From contig NZ_FQZX01000002.1 of the NCBI RefSeq assembly GCF_900142175.1, positions 291,317-355,316 on the forward strand: DNA of 64,000 bases. Direction: 5' to 3'. Positions 42,560 to 54,423 of this stretch are shown in pieces; position 1 is the first letter of the stretch, and each line of letters starts with the position of its first letter. The notes beneath the pieces were generated by a model. The model did not search any database and had not been told where the DNA came from. It saw only the letters and a program-made list of their open reading frames with translations. Origin of the DNA: Maribacter aquivivus. Lineage in GTDB: Bacteria > Bacteroidota > Bacteroidia > Flavobacteriales > Flavobacteriaceae. The translations under genes were made by a program, and so were the position numbers.

Positions 42560-44376
42560 ATGAATATCAATCATAAAAAGATAAATAGTCTCATTAAAGA
42601 AGTGGAAGCTGTATTGCGAAAAATTAGGAAAGAGGAGAAAAAGACGGCACCTACTTTGAAAAAGATACATCTACTTCATAAAATGAGTGCCGTAAATCTT
42701 GTGCATTATAAAAGATTTAGAAAATCAGATTTTAGAGTAAGTCAAAGAAAATTAGGTGATTTAGGTATGACTCGCTTTGCGAATGCTCAAGGTCATGTTG
42801 AAGATAGCTTGATAAAAGTACTATATCTGTTATACCGTTTAAAAGATGGTAAATCAGCAGATTTTAAGAAAGTAAATTTATCTACTAAAAAGAGTAAAGC
42901 ACTTTTAAAGTTCAATACAGAATCGCTTTTAGGCTCTCCTTCAAAGGGCCGTAGAGTTCGTATTATGGTTACCATGCCTTCTCATGCCGCGTATGACAAA
43001 GAATTCGTTACCACAATGATTGAAAACGGTATGAATTGCGCAAGAATTAATTGTGCGCATGACCACCTGAGGTTTGGCTGGCAATTATTGAAAATATAAA
43101 AGAAGCTTCTAAGAAACTTAAGACATCAGTTAAAATTGCAATGGATTTAGCCGGACCTAAAATTAGAACTGGCAACGTTAAACCAGGGGGTAGAATAGTA
43201 AAATTCAAACCCGAGAAAGATGATGAGGGTAATGTTGTAAATCCTGTTGATATTGAACTGGTTTCTGCGACTTCTAAAATCATACCGACTAATGCCGTAC
43301 CTATTGAAGCAGAATGGCTAGACCAACTTACTGTAGATGATACACTTAGCTTAGTTGATGCTAAGAATAAATTTAGAAAGCTAAAAGTAGTTAGCGTGTC
43401 TGAAAATGGAATTATTGTAAGGTCTAAAAAACGCATTATTTTTAAAAGCGGTATGCTTTTAGAGTGTAAGAAATTAAATAAAAAAGGAACTATAGGTACT
43501 TTACCAGAAATTCAAAAGGCAGTACTACTCCATAAAGGTGATGTTCTAGTGGTAACAAAAGAGAGCATTTTAGGGAGTTCTGCTATCGTAAATGAGATAG
43601 GGGAGATTATTGAAAAAGCTCATATTCCTTGTCAGTTTGCTGATATATTCGAAAAAGTGAACCACGGTGATTTAGTTTTATTTGATGATGGTAAAATTGA
43701 AGGAACTATACAATCTGTATCCAAAGAAAGTTTTGAAGTAATTATCACTAGAGCTGTAGAGAAGGGAACTAAATTAAAGGCGGAGAAAGGCATGAATTTT
43801 CCCAATACTAATTTGGGAACTGGCGGACTCACCCTTAAGGATATAGAAGACCTTGAATTTGTTGCCAAACATGCAGATATTGTCAATTTCTCTTTTGTAA
43901 ACTCTAAAAAAGATGTGAGCGAGCTGCTATCAGAATTTAAAAGATTGGGGGTATTTGATATTCTTGGAGTCATATTAAAAATAGAAACAAAATTTGCTTT
44001 CGATAATCTAGAGGAAATACTACAAGAAGCCATGCAAGTAAGAGATGTTGGGGTTATGATTGCACGCGGTGATCTTGCCGTAGAAACTGGCTGGCAAGAT
44101 ATAGGGCAAGTGCAACATGAGGTTTTATCTATATGCGGATCAGCTCATGTGCCGGTAATTTGGGCGACACAAGTTTTGGAGAACCTCGCAAAAAACGGAC
44201 TACCATCAAGATCAGAAATTACCGATGTGGTTACGGCGCTAAATTCAGAATGTGTAATGGTTAACAAAGGTCCATATATGGAAGATGTACTGGTACTTTT
44301 AAATACAATTCTTTCTAATATGGAAGACTACCAAGAAAAGAACGAAACAATGCTGCCAAAGATTAGAAAACTCTAA
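42560..44376 (+). pseudogene. Pyruvate-kinase-like gene with a -1 frameshift
   Basis: An N-terminal frame (42560-43099) gives about 125 residues of a basic, helical extension and the start of a pyruvate kinase barrel, RRVRIMVTMPSHAAYDKEF and GMNCARINCAHD. The continuation, PEVWLAIIENIKEAS then MDLAGPKIRTGN, is in the next frame, from about 43066 to 44376. Between 43063 and 43066 one base seems to be missing. The second part has LKIETKFAFDN, MIARGDLAVETGW and VPVIWATQVLENLAKNGLPSRSEITDV. It is an atypical, about 600-residue pyruvate kinase homologue, probably a paralogue rather than the housekeeping enzyme. Real decay or assembly error cannot be told apart here. Confidence 0.85.
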
Positions 44377-44531
44377 GACCTATCAAATTTGATAAAAATC
44401 TTGACACTAAGTAAAACACACAGCCCTGCTAAAAACTTGTTTTATAAAACGTTGCTTGTCGTTAATTATGAATTTACTCCAATGTTCTAATTTTTACTTA
44501 ATATAGTAGCGTATTTAGCCCTTCTCAAATA

Positions 44532-45326
44532 ATGAATAAATCAATTTTTATACTCAGCTTTATTATATTAATAGGATATAGTACTACCATACATTCACAA
44601 CAATCCATTGATGTTGATTCTGTAGATACTCATTTGACTTCTATTTATAAAAAGTTTAAGGATAATAGACATGACTACGGTGGTAAATATGGAGAAGCTA
44701 GAGACAGCATTTTAATACGATTTCAAAACACATTGGCTGAAACACTTAGGAAGGAATCTTTTTTGAATGTAAAATATGATTCGTTATCTGAACACATGAA
44801 GATAATAACTTCAAAAGATGATAAACTAAAGATCTTTTCTTGGGATGAATTTAATGGTGGCACCTGGCACATCTATAACTCTATGTATCAGTATAAAGTA
44901 AATAATGAGTTGGCCGTAGGTTTTCTTACAACCAAAACTGAGGATCATTATATTACTGATAATACAGAAGTTTACCATTATCAAATTTATAGTATCGACA
45001 ACGACAAATACCTTGCAAAAGCTTACGGTACACACGGTAGTGGTAAAGAGTTTTACATGTTTAGACTATTAAGTTTTAGGGATGGAGTTTTAAAAGACTG
45101 CGATGGCTGTTTTAATGGCGATAATAAATTCATGTACGAGATAAGTAGAGGTCATGATGAATTGATACCACAATACAACCCTGATACCATGGAAATATCA
45201 TACCATGAGTTGGTAGAGAATTATATCGATGGAGACTTAGATTCCCCATCAGGCTTCATGGATTCTACCGGTAAAATTCTAAAACTGAGGTATAAAAACG
45301 GAGTGTTTATACCTCTAGAAAATTAA
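44532..45326 (+). CDS. Secreted protein of unknown function
   Basis: The 264-residue protein has a signal peptide ending TIHSQ. Features are DTHLTSIYKKFKDNRHDYGGKYGEARDSI, a helical N-terminal third, then beta-rich segments with FSWDEFNGGTWHIYNSMYQY, YLAKAYGTHGSGKEFYMFRLLSF and a C-terminal MDSTGKILKLRYKNGVFIPL. The DGCFNGD loop with two Cys may be metal- or disulfide-forming. I recall related sequences only as uncharacterised Bacteroidota secreted proteins. No operon partner is evident. Confidence 0.75.
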   Translation: MNKSIFILSFIILIGYSTTIHSQQSIDVDSVDTHLTSIYKKFKDNRHDYGGKYGEARDSILIRFQNTLAETLRKESFLNVKYDSLSEHMKIITSKDDKLKIFSWDEFNGGTWHIYNSMYQYKVNNELAVGFLTTKTEDHYITDNTEVYHYQIYSIDNDKYLAKAYGTHGSGKEFYMFRLLSFRDGVLKDCDGCFNGDNKFMYEISRGHDELIPQYNPDTMEISYHELVENYIDGDLDSPSGFMDSTGKILKLRYKNGVFIPLEN

Positions 45327-45364
45327 ATCATTTTAAAATAGCGCCTTTACCTGTTTTAGCTGCA

Positions 45365-47398
<2,034 letters not shown>

Positions 47399-47419
47399 TT
47401 ACTTTTTAGTTGATTATTT

Positions 47420-47435
47420 ATTATGCATGCATAAT
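47420..47435 (-). promoter_or_regulatory. Palindromic operator-like site upstream of fadH
   Basis: ATTATGCATGCATAAT is a perfect 16-base palindrome 27 bases upstream of the fadH start codon. No obvious T-run follows, so it is more likely a protein-binding site than a terminator. The binding factor is unknown. Confidence 0.5.
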
Positions 47436-47577
47436 AGTTAACAAGATACGTTTTTAATATTTGAAAACTAACTAAACATTTTTTGAGTATAAACCGCTTA
47501 TTTTCAATTATACACTTAGATTTTGACTACCCGAAGTTCTTCAGTATCGAGTTTAAAACCTTAACAAGCAGAATAAA

Positions 47578-47614
47578 AAAATCCCTATGAAACCAAAAGT
47601 TTCATAGGGATTTT
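47578..47614 (-). terminator. Terminator after beta-barrel gene
   Basis: AAAATCCCTATGAAAC (47578-47593) and GTTTCATAGGGATTTT (47599-47614) make a perfect 16-base stem with a five-base loop, with A-run left and T-run right. Confidence 0.95.
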
Positions 47615-47646
47615 TCTCTATTACTAAAAGGATTAAACCTTTACAA

Positions 47647-48507
47647 TTATTCTTTTATAGCCCGTGCAAATTTGTACGTAATACCAAAGTTAATACCAAA
47701 AGAAGAATAAGGTACTTTTTGAGATAACTCTCTAGAAGTATCAGTATTTGTATTTGATAATTCATCAACATAGGTGGTAGTCTTGTTTATGCCCTCTGGT
47801 AAATTATCGATAGTATACAATCCGCTAACCGCAACTGTACCATCAGGTAATTTAACATCGGTATTAAACTCAGCTATTTCAGAATCTTTACGCTTTAAAC
47901 TGATACCGTAATACTCTACTTCAGCAAAAAGACTAAAATTAGAATCTAAGTCATACTTATAACCAAATGCACCTACAAAACCTAAAGGGAAATGTCCGTG
48001 AAAATCCTCCTTATAGTTTGTTTCAGAATATGAACCATTTGGAACACCAAAAGCTTCAGCTTCAGCTTCAGAGAAAACAGATTTTTGGTAGATAACACCC
48101 TCAGTTTTTCCGCCTAATTTTAATAAGGCTCCAAAACGACCATAAATATTATTAGTAAACTTATAGACTACAGATGCAGAAGCTCCAAAAGCACGTGCTC
48201 TAGCTACAGCATTAACTTCTGTACTTGGCAAATTAACTATAGATACATCTTGATCTGTTCCTTTTAAATACCCAATACTTAAATCTGCACCAAATGAATC
48301 GTCAAAGAAGTAGGTACCCCTAATTTGAAAATTAATTCCTTCTCCATAACTACCATAAGAGTTCTCGGTGCTAGAAGCATTAACGCGTTCTCCTAATTTC
48401 ATAGTTGCACTACCAATTGCCAATCCAGAACTTGCAGAAACCTGCAATTGTCCATAAGATATCGTGCTAAATAAAACAGCTGCACATACAGCGATTAAGT
48501 GTTTCAT
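47647..48507 (-). CDS. Outer-membrane beta-barrel protein
   Basis: I place the start at MKHLIAV (ATG ending at 48507), because a signal peptide (to ISYGQ) begins there; a longer frame to 48564 adds an unlikely N-terminus. The 286-residue mature body alternates short amphipathic strands with aromatic girdle residues (FQIRGTYFFDDSFGADLSIGYLKGT, YDLDSNFSLFAEVEYYGISLK, SSFGINFGITYKFARAIKE), the pattern of 8- to 12-stranded OmpA/OmpW-like barrels. It ends Lys-Glu rather than in the usual aromatic residue. Probably a porin-like or structural outer-membrane protein; no specific ligand seen. Confidence 0.8.
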   Translation of the reverse strand: MKHLIAVCAAVLFSTISYGQLQVSASSGLAIGSATMKLGERVNASSTENSYGSYGEGINFQIRGTYFFDDSFGADLSIGYLKGTDQDVSIVNLPSTEVNAVARARAFGASASVVYKFTNNIYGRFGALLKLGGKTEGVIYQKSVFSEAEAEAFGVPNGSYSETNYKEDFHGHFPLGFVGAFGYKYDLDSNFSLFAEVEYYGISLKRKDSEIAEFNTDVKLPDGTVAVSGLYTIDNLPEGINKTTTYVDELSNTNTDTSRELSQKVPYSSFGINFGITYKFARAIKE

Positions 48508-48907
48508 AATAAATGATTTATAAGTTGAAAATTGATTAAAACCTAATTTATTAGCAAAAGCCAAACTACATTAACTGCTGATTAACAGAGTTTTGACCAA
48601 CAACCTTAAAAGTATTGCTAAGATTTTAATTGCTTCTTTTAAATTAGTCTATCAAAGTTACTTTATTAAGGAAAATTCCTATATCTATGATTATTATTTA
48701 ACACTCTATATGAAGTCTATACTTGATTTTGCCGTTTGCATTATCAATTAAACAAAACAAGAACCTTATAACCTACTTTATTGCAATTTATTGGGAATTG
48801 ATAATTTGTTTTTTGTTTAACATCAATCATTTTTTTGAGTCTTAAACCCAATAAACAGTAACGTATGAATGAACAAAAGCAGTAATAAACCGTTCGATAT
48901 GACTAAA
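48508..48907. other. Gene-free stretch with a promoter for the beta-barrel gene
   Basis: About 400 bases without a coding frame. On the minus strand TAACTTTG at 48653-48660 matches TAnnTTTG and would give the barrel gene a leader of about 140 bases, unusually long for this window. No riboswitch fold was recognised. Confidence 0.45.
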
Positions 48908-50119
48908 TTATTCCAAAAACGGACTGGCATATTTTTCATCGTTTATAAACTCATCATCTGTTAAGGTATTTAGAAAATCTACCAAGGCTTGTTTATCTGT
49001 ATCAGACAAGTTTAATCGACGAACATTATTGCCTTGGGTTAATCTATTATCTAGATTAGGATTATTTTGGACACCACTATTATAATGTTCGATAACTTCT
49101 TCTAAAGTTTCAAATCTTCCGTCGTGCATATACGGTCCGGTTAAGGCTATATTTCTTAATGATGGCACTTTAAATTCACCTAACTCATTGTTGTTTCCTG
49201 TTATACCACCTACACCCAAATCTGTTATAGTAGCATCCAATCCATTGTTTCTTGCATCATCTCCTACAAATACATTAGTGGCATGACAATCAAAACATCG
49301 CGTTTGATTACTCATAAATAATTGTTTACCTCTATTTTCAGATGTCGTAAAATTGGGGAAATTATCATCTATATCTTGGGTCTGAGCTAGCCCATCATCA
49401 AATTTAGATTCGTAAGAAACCATTGATCTTATAAATTGTGATAGTGCCAATGCCACCCGATTGCTTGTTATCGTTTCATCGCCAAAAGCATTTGTAAATA
49501 AAGCTGCATAATAGGGCTGTTGTGTTAGTTTCTCTTCAAGTTCAGGCAATGTTAACCCCATCTCAACTAAGTCTTGTATCGGTACTAAGGTTTGGGCTTC
49601 TAAGGTTACTGCTCTTTCATCCCAAAAGAATCTTCCATTCTCGTAAAATCTGGCATTTGCAAGCCCCATAGAATTTCTTGAAGTCAATTCTCCATTAAAC
49701 CCTGTACTTAATGCATTGGGATCAGAAAATCCGTTTTCTTGTATATGGCAAGAAGCACATGAAATGGTGTTATTCATAGATAGGTTTTTATCGTAGAACA
49801 GAACCCTACCTAAAGTTGCACCATTATCTGTTGTAGAATTATTATTGGGAGTATTATCTTCATCTCTGACATCATTGTCAAAGAAAAAATCAGGTAAAAG
49901 AATATTGGCATAATTAAAAGGTGAATCAGGTAGGTTTAGGATAGAATCATCCACCTCCACAATATCTGATATTTCTTCTTCTACCGTGGTATCAACTTCA
50001 CTATCATCTTCAACCAAAACTACTTCTTCCTCTACTTCAGGAATTTCTATATACTCATCTTTTCCGCAAGAAATAATTATAAATGTCATTAGACATAAGG
50101 TGATAACATACTTTTTCAT
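48908..50119 (-). CDS. Di-haem cytochrome-c peroxidase (MauG/CcpA-type) lipoprotein
   Basis: The 403-residue protein has a lipoprotein signal (FIIISC), an acidic linker and two c-type haem sites, CASCH at 121-125 and CFDCH at 275-279. These are the low- and high-potential haems of bacterial di-haem peroxidases. GRVLFYDKNLSMNNTIS and FKVPSLRNIALTGPYMHDGRFETLEEVIEHYNSG are family hallmarks. It reduces hydrogen peroxide or oxidises a partner in the periplasm. It is the gene after the haloperoxidase on the same strand, although a hairpin terminator lies between them. Hydrogen peroxide is a shared substrate of the pair. Confidence 0.92.
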   Translation of the reverse strand: MKKYVITLCLMTFIIISCGKDEYIEIPEVEEEVVLVEDDSEVDTTVEEEISDIVEVDDSILNLPDSPFNYANILLPDFFFDNDVRDEDNTPNNNSTTDNGATLGRVLFYDKNLSMNNTISCASCHIQENGFSDPNALSTGFNGELTSRNSMGLANARFYENGRFFWDERAVTLEAQTLVPIQDLVEMGLTLPELEEKLTQQPYYAALFTNAFGDETITSNRVALALSQFIRSMVSYESKFDDGLAQTQDIDDNFPNFTTSENRGKQLFMSNQTRCFDCHATNVFVGDDARNNGLDATITDLGVGGITGNNNELGEFKVPSLRNIALTGPYMHDGRFETLEEVIEHYNSGVQNNPNLDNRLTQGNNVRRLNLSDTDKQALVDFLNTLTDDEFINDEKYASPFLE

Positions 50120-50222
50120 ATTAAATTGATTTTAAAGGGATTGATAAAAATTAAAAAGTAGTTTTTTGTCATTCAGGTCACTTAAATTTTTGGAAGGGTA
50201 GATATTTTATAATAGTAAAAGC

Positions 50223-50241
50223 TTCGCCACGCAATGGCGAA
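50223..50241 (-). terminator. Terminator between haloperoxidase and di-haem peroxidase genes
   Basis: TTCGCC (50223-50228) pairs with GGCGAA (50236-50241). On the minus strand it is followed by a T-run, so it may reduce expression of the downstream peroxidase relative to the haloperoxidase. Confidence 0.65.
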
Positions 50242-50264
50242 ACCTTTACAATTAAAAGTTTATA

Positions 50265-51731
50265 CTAAAAATTTGGAGAAAGACTGAAGTTGTTAATTGC
50301 AGCTGAAATTTCATACCCTAAACGGACACCTTCATCACTATCAGCTTGTATATGCACACCTAAGGGTATTCTTGAATATCCGTTTTCTTCTGCCATTTCA
50401 GAAAAAGAACTGAAGCTTCTAGAATCACTTCTAAATTCTGATCGTCCGGCATGGGTTCTATCCGTAAAATTGATTGCATCACCACCAAATATGTCCATAA
50501 ATACTCCAGATGCCACAGCTGCAAAGGTTGCATGACCTGAAGGATACGCAGGAAAAGCAGGATTTGGAGAGGAAATAAACCGTGCTAAATTCGTTTGAAA
50601 ATCGTCATTTATATATTCTAAAATATATCTACTTGGACGCTCCGTATTGTAAGTATATTTATCATCCCAAGCCGAAACTGCTGCATCATTCATCGCGAAA
50701 CCCAATTTTAATAATAGCTCTAAGGTTTGCTCATAATCTAAATCTTCTTGGTCAATAAGCTGATTTGCTATTGAAAACTGACGACCTGGAGGACTCATCA
50801 TTAACCCCTCTACATCATCTGACCAGAATTCTGAAATCCATAAGTCTTCATTATCTTCCAATCTTGCCGTGGTTGCAGTACTTTCCACCTCATCCATTTG
50901 ATTATAATAACCACTATTCCTATTCCCACTATGTGAAAAAGGTGGTGGTGTACTAGAAGTCTGTTCTGGAGAAATCACAAAAGTTCTTACCCTGTTCCAA
51001 TAAGGAAACCATGCAGTTTCTCCCTCTGAAGCCGCCCAAAGACCCTCACCCACAGGAGCTACATAAGAACCCGGATTTGGATCTAATTGCTGGGTTTCAG
51101 CTTCGTTATCCGTTTGGCTATAGGCAATGACCATTTCTGCGACCAATGCTCCCCATTCCTCAGAATCTTCTATTTCTTCTTGAGATAAATTTTCGGAAAG
51201 TTCTTCTGCCATTTCATTTTCTAAAGTGGTAATACCTGCTTTAGCATTGTTGGATACACTGAACATAAAATGATCGAATACCAAGGCATAACACGTGTTT
51301 AATGCCAAATTTCTATCTACAGTATCAGCCCTATCATCTTGGTCTAGATTAAAACCTTGCAATTGATTTCTAGTTGATCCATAGCCGTCCATGTCTGCAA
51401 CTGCAGTTTCATATCCCGCCAAATGAATATATGCCAAAGCTCTCGCAGTAGTATTTGGTCTTAAACCGTTCGTGTATCGATCTAATACCAACCACAGATC
51501 ATTCCAATCCGTTATAAGCTGTACGGTCTCTTCCGAAGGGTTTAAACCGTTGTTTCGATCGTTCTGTCTTCTGGCGGTTAAGGAATCTTGAGCTACGGTA
51601 TCAAAATCATCTGTATCCGTCTCGCTAATTTCTAGCACATCTAATTCATCTTTTGCACAAGATTGAACTAAAATCACCGATAAAATTAGTAGCACCCATC
51701 CTATATTAAAGTTTCTCATAAATTTTCGCAT
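50265..51731 (-). CDS. Vanadium-dependent haloperoxidase-related lipoprotein (PAP2 superfamily)
   Basis: The 488-residue protein has a lipoprotein signal (LVQSC near residue 25; a second ATG four codons in at 51719 is also possible). The vanadate/phosphate site is complete: Lys358 and Arg365 in DKYTYNTERPSRYI, Ser398-Gly399-His400 in YPSGHAT, Arg454 and the axial His460 in SRIPLGVHIQAD. This is the bacterial haloperoxidase layout, distinct from simple PAP2 phosphatases. It would oxidise halide (iodide, bromide) with peroxide outside the cytoplasm. It lies 157 bases after a TonB receptor gene and is followed by a di-haem peroxidase. Halide preference is unknown. Confidence 0.88.
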   Translation of the reverse strand: MRKFMRNFNIGWVLLILSVILVQSCAKDELDVLEISETDTDDFDTVAQDSLTARRQNDRNNGLNPSEETVQLITDWNDLWLVLDRYTNGLRPNTTARALAYIHLAGYETAVADMDGYGSTRNQLQGFNLDQDDRADTVDRNLALNTCYALVFDHFMFSVSNNAKAGITTLENEMAEELSENLSQEEIEDSEEWGALVAEMVIAYSQTDNEAETQQLDPNPGSYVAPVGEGLWAASEGETAWFPYWNRVRTFVISPEQTSSTPPPFSHSGNRNSGYYNQMDEVESTATTARLEDNEDLWISEFWSDDVEGLMMSPPGRQFSIANQLIDQEDLDYEQTLELLLKLGFAMNDAAVSAWDDKYTYNTERPSRYILEYINDDFQTNLARFISSPNPAFPAYPSGHATFAAVASGVFMDIFGGDAINFTDRTHAGRSEFRSDSRSFSSFSEMAEENGYSRIPLGVHIQADSDEGVRLGYEISAAINNFSLSPNF

Positions 51732-51888
51732 TAAGGTTAATGTTTATTTCAGGCTATTTTTTTTGCCTTTTCCTTAATACGTTTAGCTTATGATTTTACC
51801 CAACCCTTATTTTAAAAATAAATAGAATTAATTTTTGGGTGCTGAAAAAATGGTAATATAAATTGAAGTTCCAATATTCATTGAGCGG

Positions 51889-54423
51889 TTAAAACTGTAT
51901 GCTTAATTGAAGGTTGGGAGCAAAGGCTATAGTTTTACGATAGGGGTCGTCAACCGGTGGTTCATTCTGAAAGATATTGACAATATTATCTTGGTCATAT
52001 AAATTAACGAACGAAAGACCTACTATACCTTTCCAACTTTTTTTAGGATTTGAAAAGGCATACGTGGCAGATACATCTAATTGGTGCATATGGGGAAATC
52101 TGTCTGTGTACCCAATATCTAAATCGTCCTGAGAAGTACCTTCGTCTGTTTCAAAATCTGGAACAACTACAGGCATACCAGAAAAGAAACCCCAAGTTAC
52201 AGCCAAGTTTAAGGGATCTAAATGCCATAGCCCTGTTACGTGTAAAATGTGACGCTGATCAAAGTAAATAGGCAATGTTTTTCCAAAGTCGGTATCTACT
52301 TCACTTAAGGAATAGCTAAAGAGTGTTTCAAAATTATTCCACCGTTTTTTTACAAAGAGATCGGCACCCATACTTTTTAGCTTTCCTTTTTCTAGCGTAT
52401 CCGTATTGGTCTGTAATGTTACGTTATTGGTATTTCTAATATATAGTTCCAAATCTACCAACCAGCCAGATTTGTTGTACAAAGCCCCAAGCATAGTTTG
52501 GTAACCCTCCAATACCGCTGTGGTTTGATCAGGTAAATACCAGAATTGCGTCTGATTATTGAAATCATCAAAATCGTCACGTAGTTTTTTTTGAATGAAT
52601 TGATGTGATCGACCTGCCGAAGTTTTTAAATATAATGCATCACTTGTTCTAACATTTATTGAAATTCTAGGGTCTGCAAAGAATCTTTTATTAGGATCGT
52701 AATAATCTGTGTGCATCCCAAAATTAGCCGTTACCTTATCGTTCCAATTCTTATTAAAGGATGCGTACATACTATGCGTCATTGCATCTTGATCTCTACG
52801 GCTGTCAATGCTATTCTCATCATTTCGCTCATCAAACCTTAAACTGTAATCTGTTAATGTATATCCTGTTTCTAGAGCGGTATTTTCGTTTAGTTGTAAT
52901 TGAACTTCAGTGATGAACCTAGTATCTTCAATGGTATTGGAGTATTTCTCAAAACTTGAACGCTCTGATGCAGAAAAACCTTCACTTTTATTATCTATAA
53001 ATAGTGATGATTTGCTAAACCGTGCCTGCGCTTTAAGCTTCTCTGAGAATGTACCTTCCCACTTTACGGTCATACCCCAGTTATCTAGAGACAAATCCCT
53101 AAAATCTTTATTATCCTTATCATCAGTATCTTCTAGAGTTGCCGACAATAGGTTTTGAATACTGATATAACTAACGGTTGCCTTATGGTTTTCATTAATA
53201 TCATAGACGAGTTTTGAATTGATATCATAAAATCCCACTTTAAAAAATTCACTATTGACATCATCGGCAACATCCTCTAAACGACTACCCTGAAAATTAA
53301 GATTAGAGAAGGCAGTTAATTTTGGGGAATTAATACTAGGGTAATTAGACCTAGCAGCAACATATAATGCCAATTTATCCTTTACCAAAGGCATTTGAAC
53401 AGTTGCCCCTGCATAAACGGTATTTGCCTGTACTTCATATAAGGTGGAATCTGGCACCGTATTATTCGTGGTCATATGTATGAGTCCGCCTACACGACCT
53501 CCCCATTTTGCAGCCAAGGTATTTCTCTGTATTTCAATTTTACTGACAGTAGTAGGGTTATAGGGTGCTATGGCGCCATAAAAATGCCCGTTATGGTAAA
53601 TGGGTATATCGTCAATTTCAATAAGTGATTGGTCAAATGTACTTCCTCTAAAATTTAAACTACCAGGTTTACCACTTGGCGTATGTACTCCCGGTATATT
53701 TTTAACCACATTGAAAACATCACCATCAGTTTCCCCAGCTAGTAAACCCAATGACCTCATATCTATATGAAAGGTATTATCACTAATCTTAGCATTAACT
53801 CCCCTTGTCAAATAATCGGTTATTTGAACTTCATTCAAATGAATCATAGCATGTTCTAAGCGCACAGGTGTTTTTAATGCCCCCAACTCAGAAGCTATTA
53901 TATCTAATTTGGAATAAAATGAAGCACGTATATGAACTGAATCTAATGCGAATATATTCTTGATCGTATACCTTGAATTAATAGGATACAAAAAGCGCTC
54001 TTCTCCCTTATTAATTTGAATGGTTATATTAGGAATAGCTTCGCTATTTTCTGCATCTATAACACTAAATGAAATATCATTTCTAATAGGTACTACCATA
54101 TATGAGTTGATTCCATCTTTAATAAATTTGATAGGAGCCTTTTCATTTATATTCGCTAAACAATTTTCTAACGATTCGCAATCATGTGAAGAGGAGGGAA
54201 GTACAACTTGATCTAAAAGTGTGTGGTTATAGATAAAATCTACATTATAAGTGGCTTTTAATTCATCTAAAAAATCTACTAATTTTAATGTAGGACCGTT
54301 TTGAGAAAATGATACGCAAGGAAAAAAAATACAACACCAACTTAGAACAAGAAACTGAAGTAACGCTCTCTTATGCTTATACATAGGTCTCATATTCTGA
54401 TTTATACGTTCAATACTATTCAA
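51889..54423 (-). CDS. TonB-dependent outer-membrane receptor with N-terminal STN signalling domain
   Basis: The 844-residue protein starts with a signal peptide (CVSFSQ; starts at MRPMYK or MYKHKR are also possible because the first ten residues overlap fecR), then a secretin/TonB short N-terminal domain (about 45-110), a carboxypeptidase-regulatory-like region (115-195), a plug with ETDGDVFNVVKNIPGVHTPSGKPGSLNFRGS and a 22-strand barrel ending LQLSIQF with terminal Phe. The STN domain is the part that talks to FecR. No SusD partner is present, so a siderophore-like or small-ligand receptor is more likely than a glycan porter. Ligand unknown. Confidence 0.92.
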   Translation of the reverse strand: MNSIERINQNMRPMYKHKRALLQFLVLSWCCIFFPCVSFSQNGPTLKLVDFLDELKATYNVDFIYNHTLLDQVVLPSSSHDCESLENCLANINEKAPIKFIKDGINSYMVVPIRNDISFSVIDAENSEAIPNITIQINKGEERFLYPINSRYTIKNIFALDSVHIRASFYSKLDIIASELGALKTPVRLEHAMIHLNEVQITDYLTRGVNAKISDNTFHIDMRSLGLLAGETDGDVFNVVKNIPGVHTPSGKPGSLNFRGSTFDQSLIEIDDIPIYHNGHFYGAIAPYNPTTVSKIEIQRNTLAAKWGGRVGGLIHMTTNNTVPDSTLYEVQANTVYAGATVQMPLVKDKLALYVAARSNYPSINSPKLTAFSNLNFQGSRLEDVADDVNSEFFKVGFYDINSKLVYDINENHKATVSYISIQNLLSATLEDTDDKDNKDFRDLSLDNWGMTVKWEGTFSEKLKAQARFSKSSLFIDNKSEGFSASERSSFEKYSNTIEDTRFITEVQLQLNENTALETGYTLTDYSLRFDERNDENSIDSRRDQDAMTHSMYASFNKNWNDKVTANFGMHTDYYDPNKRFFADPRISINVRTSDALYLKTSAGRSHQFIQKKLRDDFDDFNNQTQFWYLPDQTTAVLEGYQTMLGALYNKSGWLVDLELYIRNTNNVTLQTNTDTLEKGKLKSMGADLFVKKRWNNFETLFSYSLSEVDTDFGKTLPIYFDQRHILHVTGLWHLDPLNLAVTWGFFSGMPVVVPDFETDEGTSQDDLDIGYTDRFPHMHQLDVSATYAFSNPKKSWKGIVGLSFVNLYDQDNIVNIFQNEPPVDDPYRKTIAFAPNLQLSIQF

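Noticed and set aside
43141..44376. A separate short pyruvate kinase gene starting at MDLAGPKIRTGN
   Set aside because: The coding frame continues upstream to about 43066 with conserved barrel sequence; the start is an internal Met after a frameshift.
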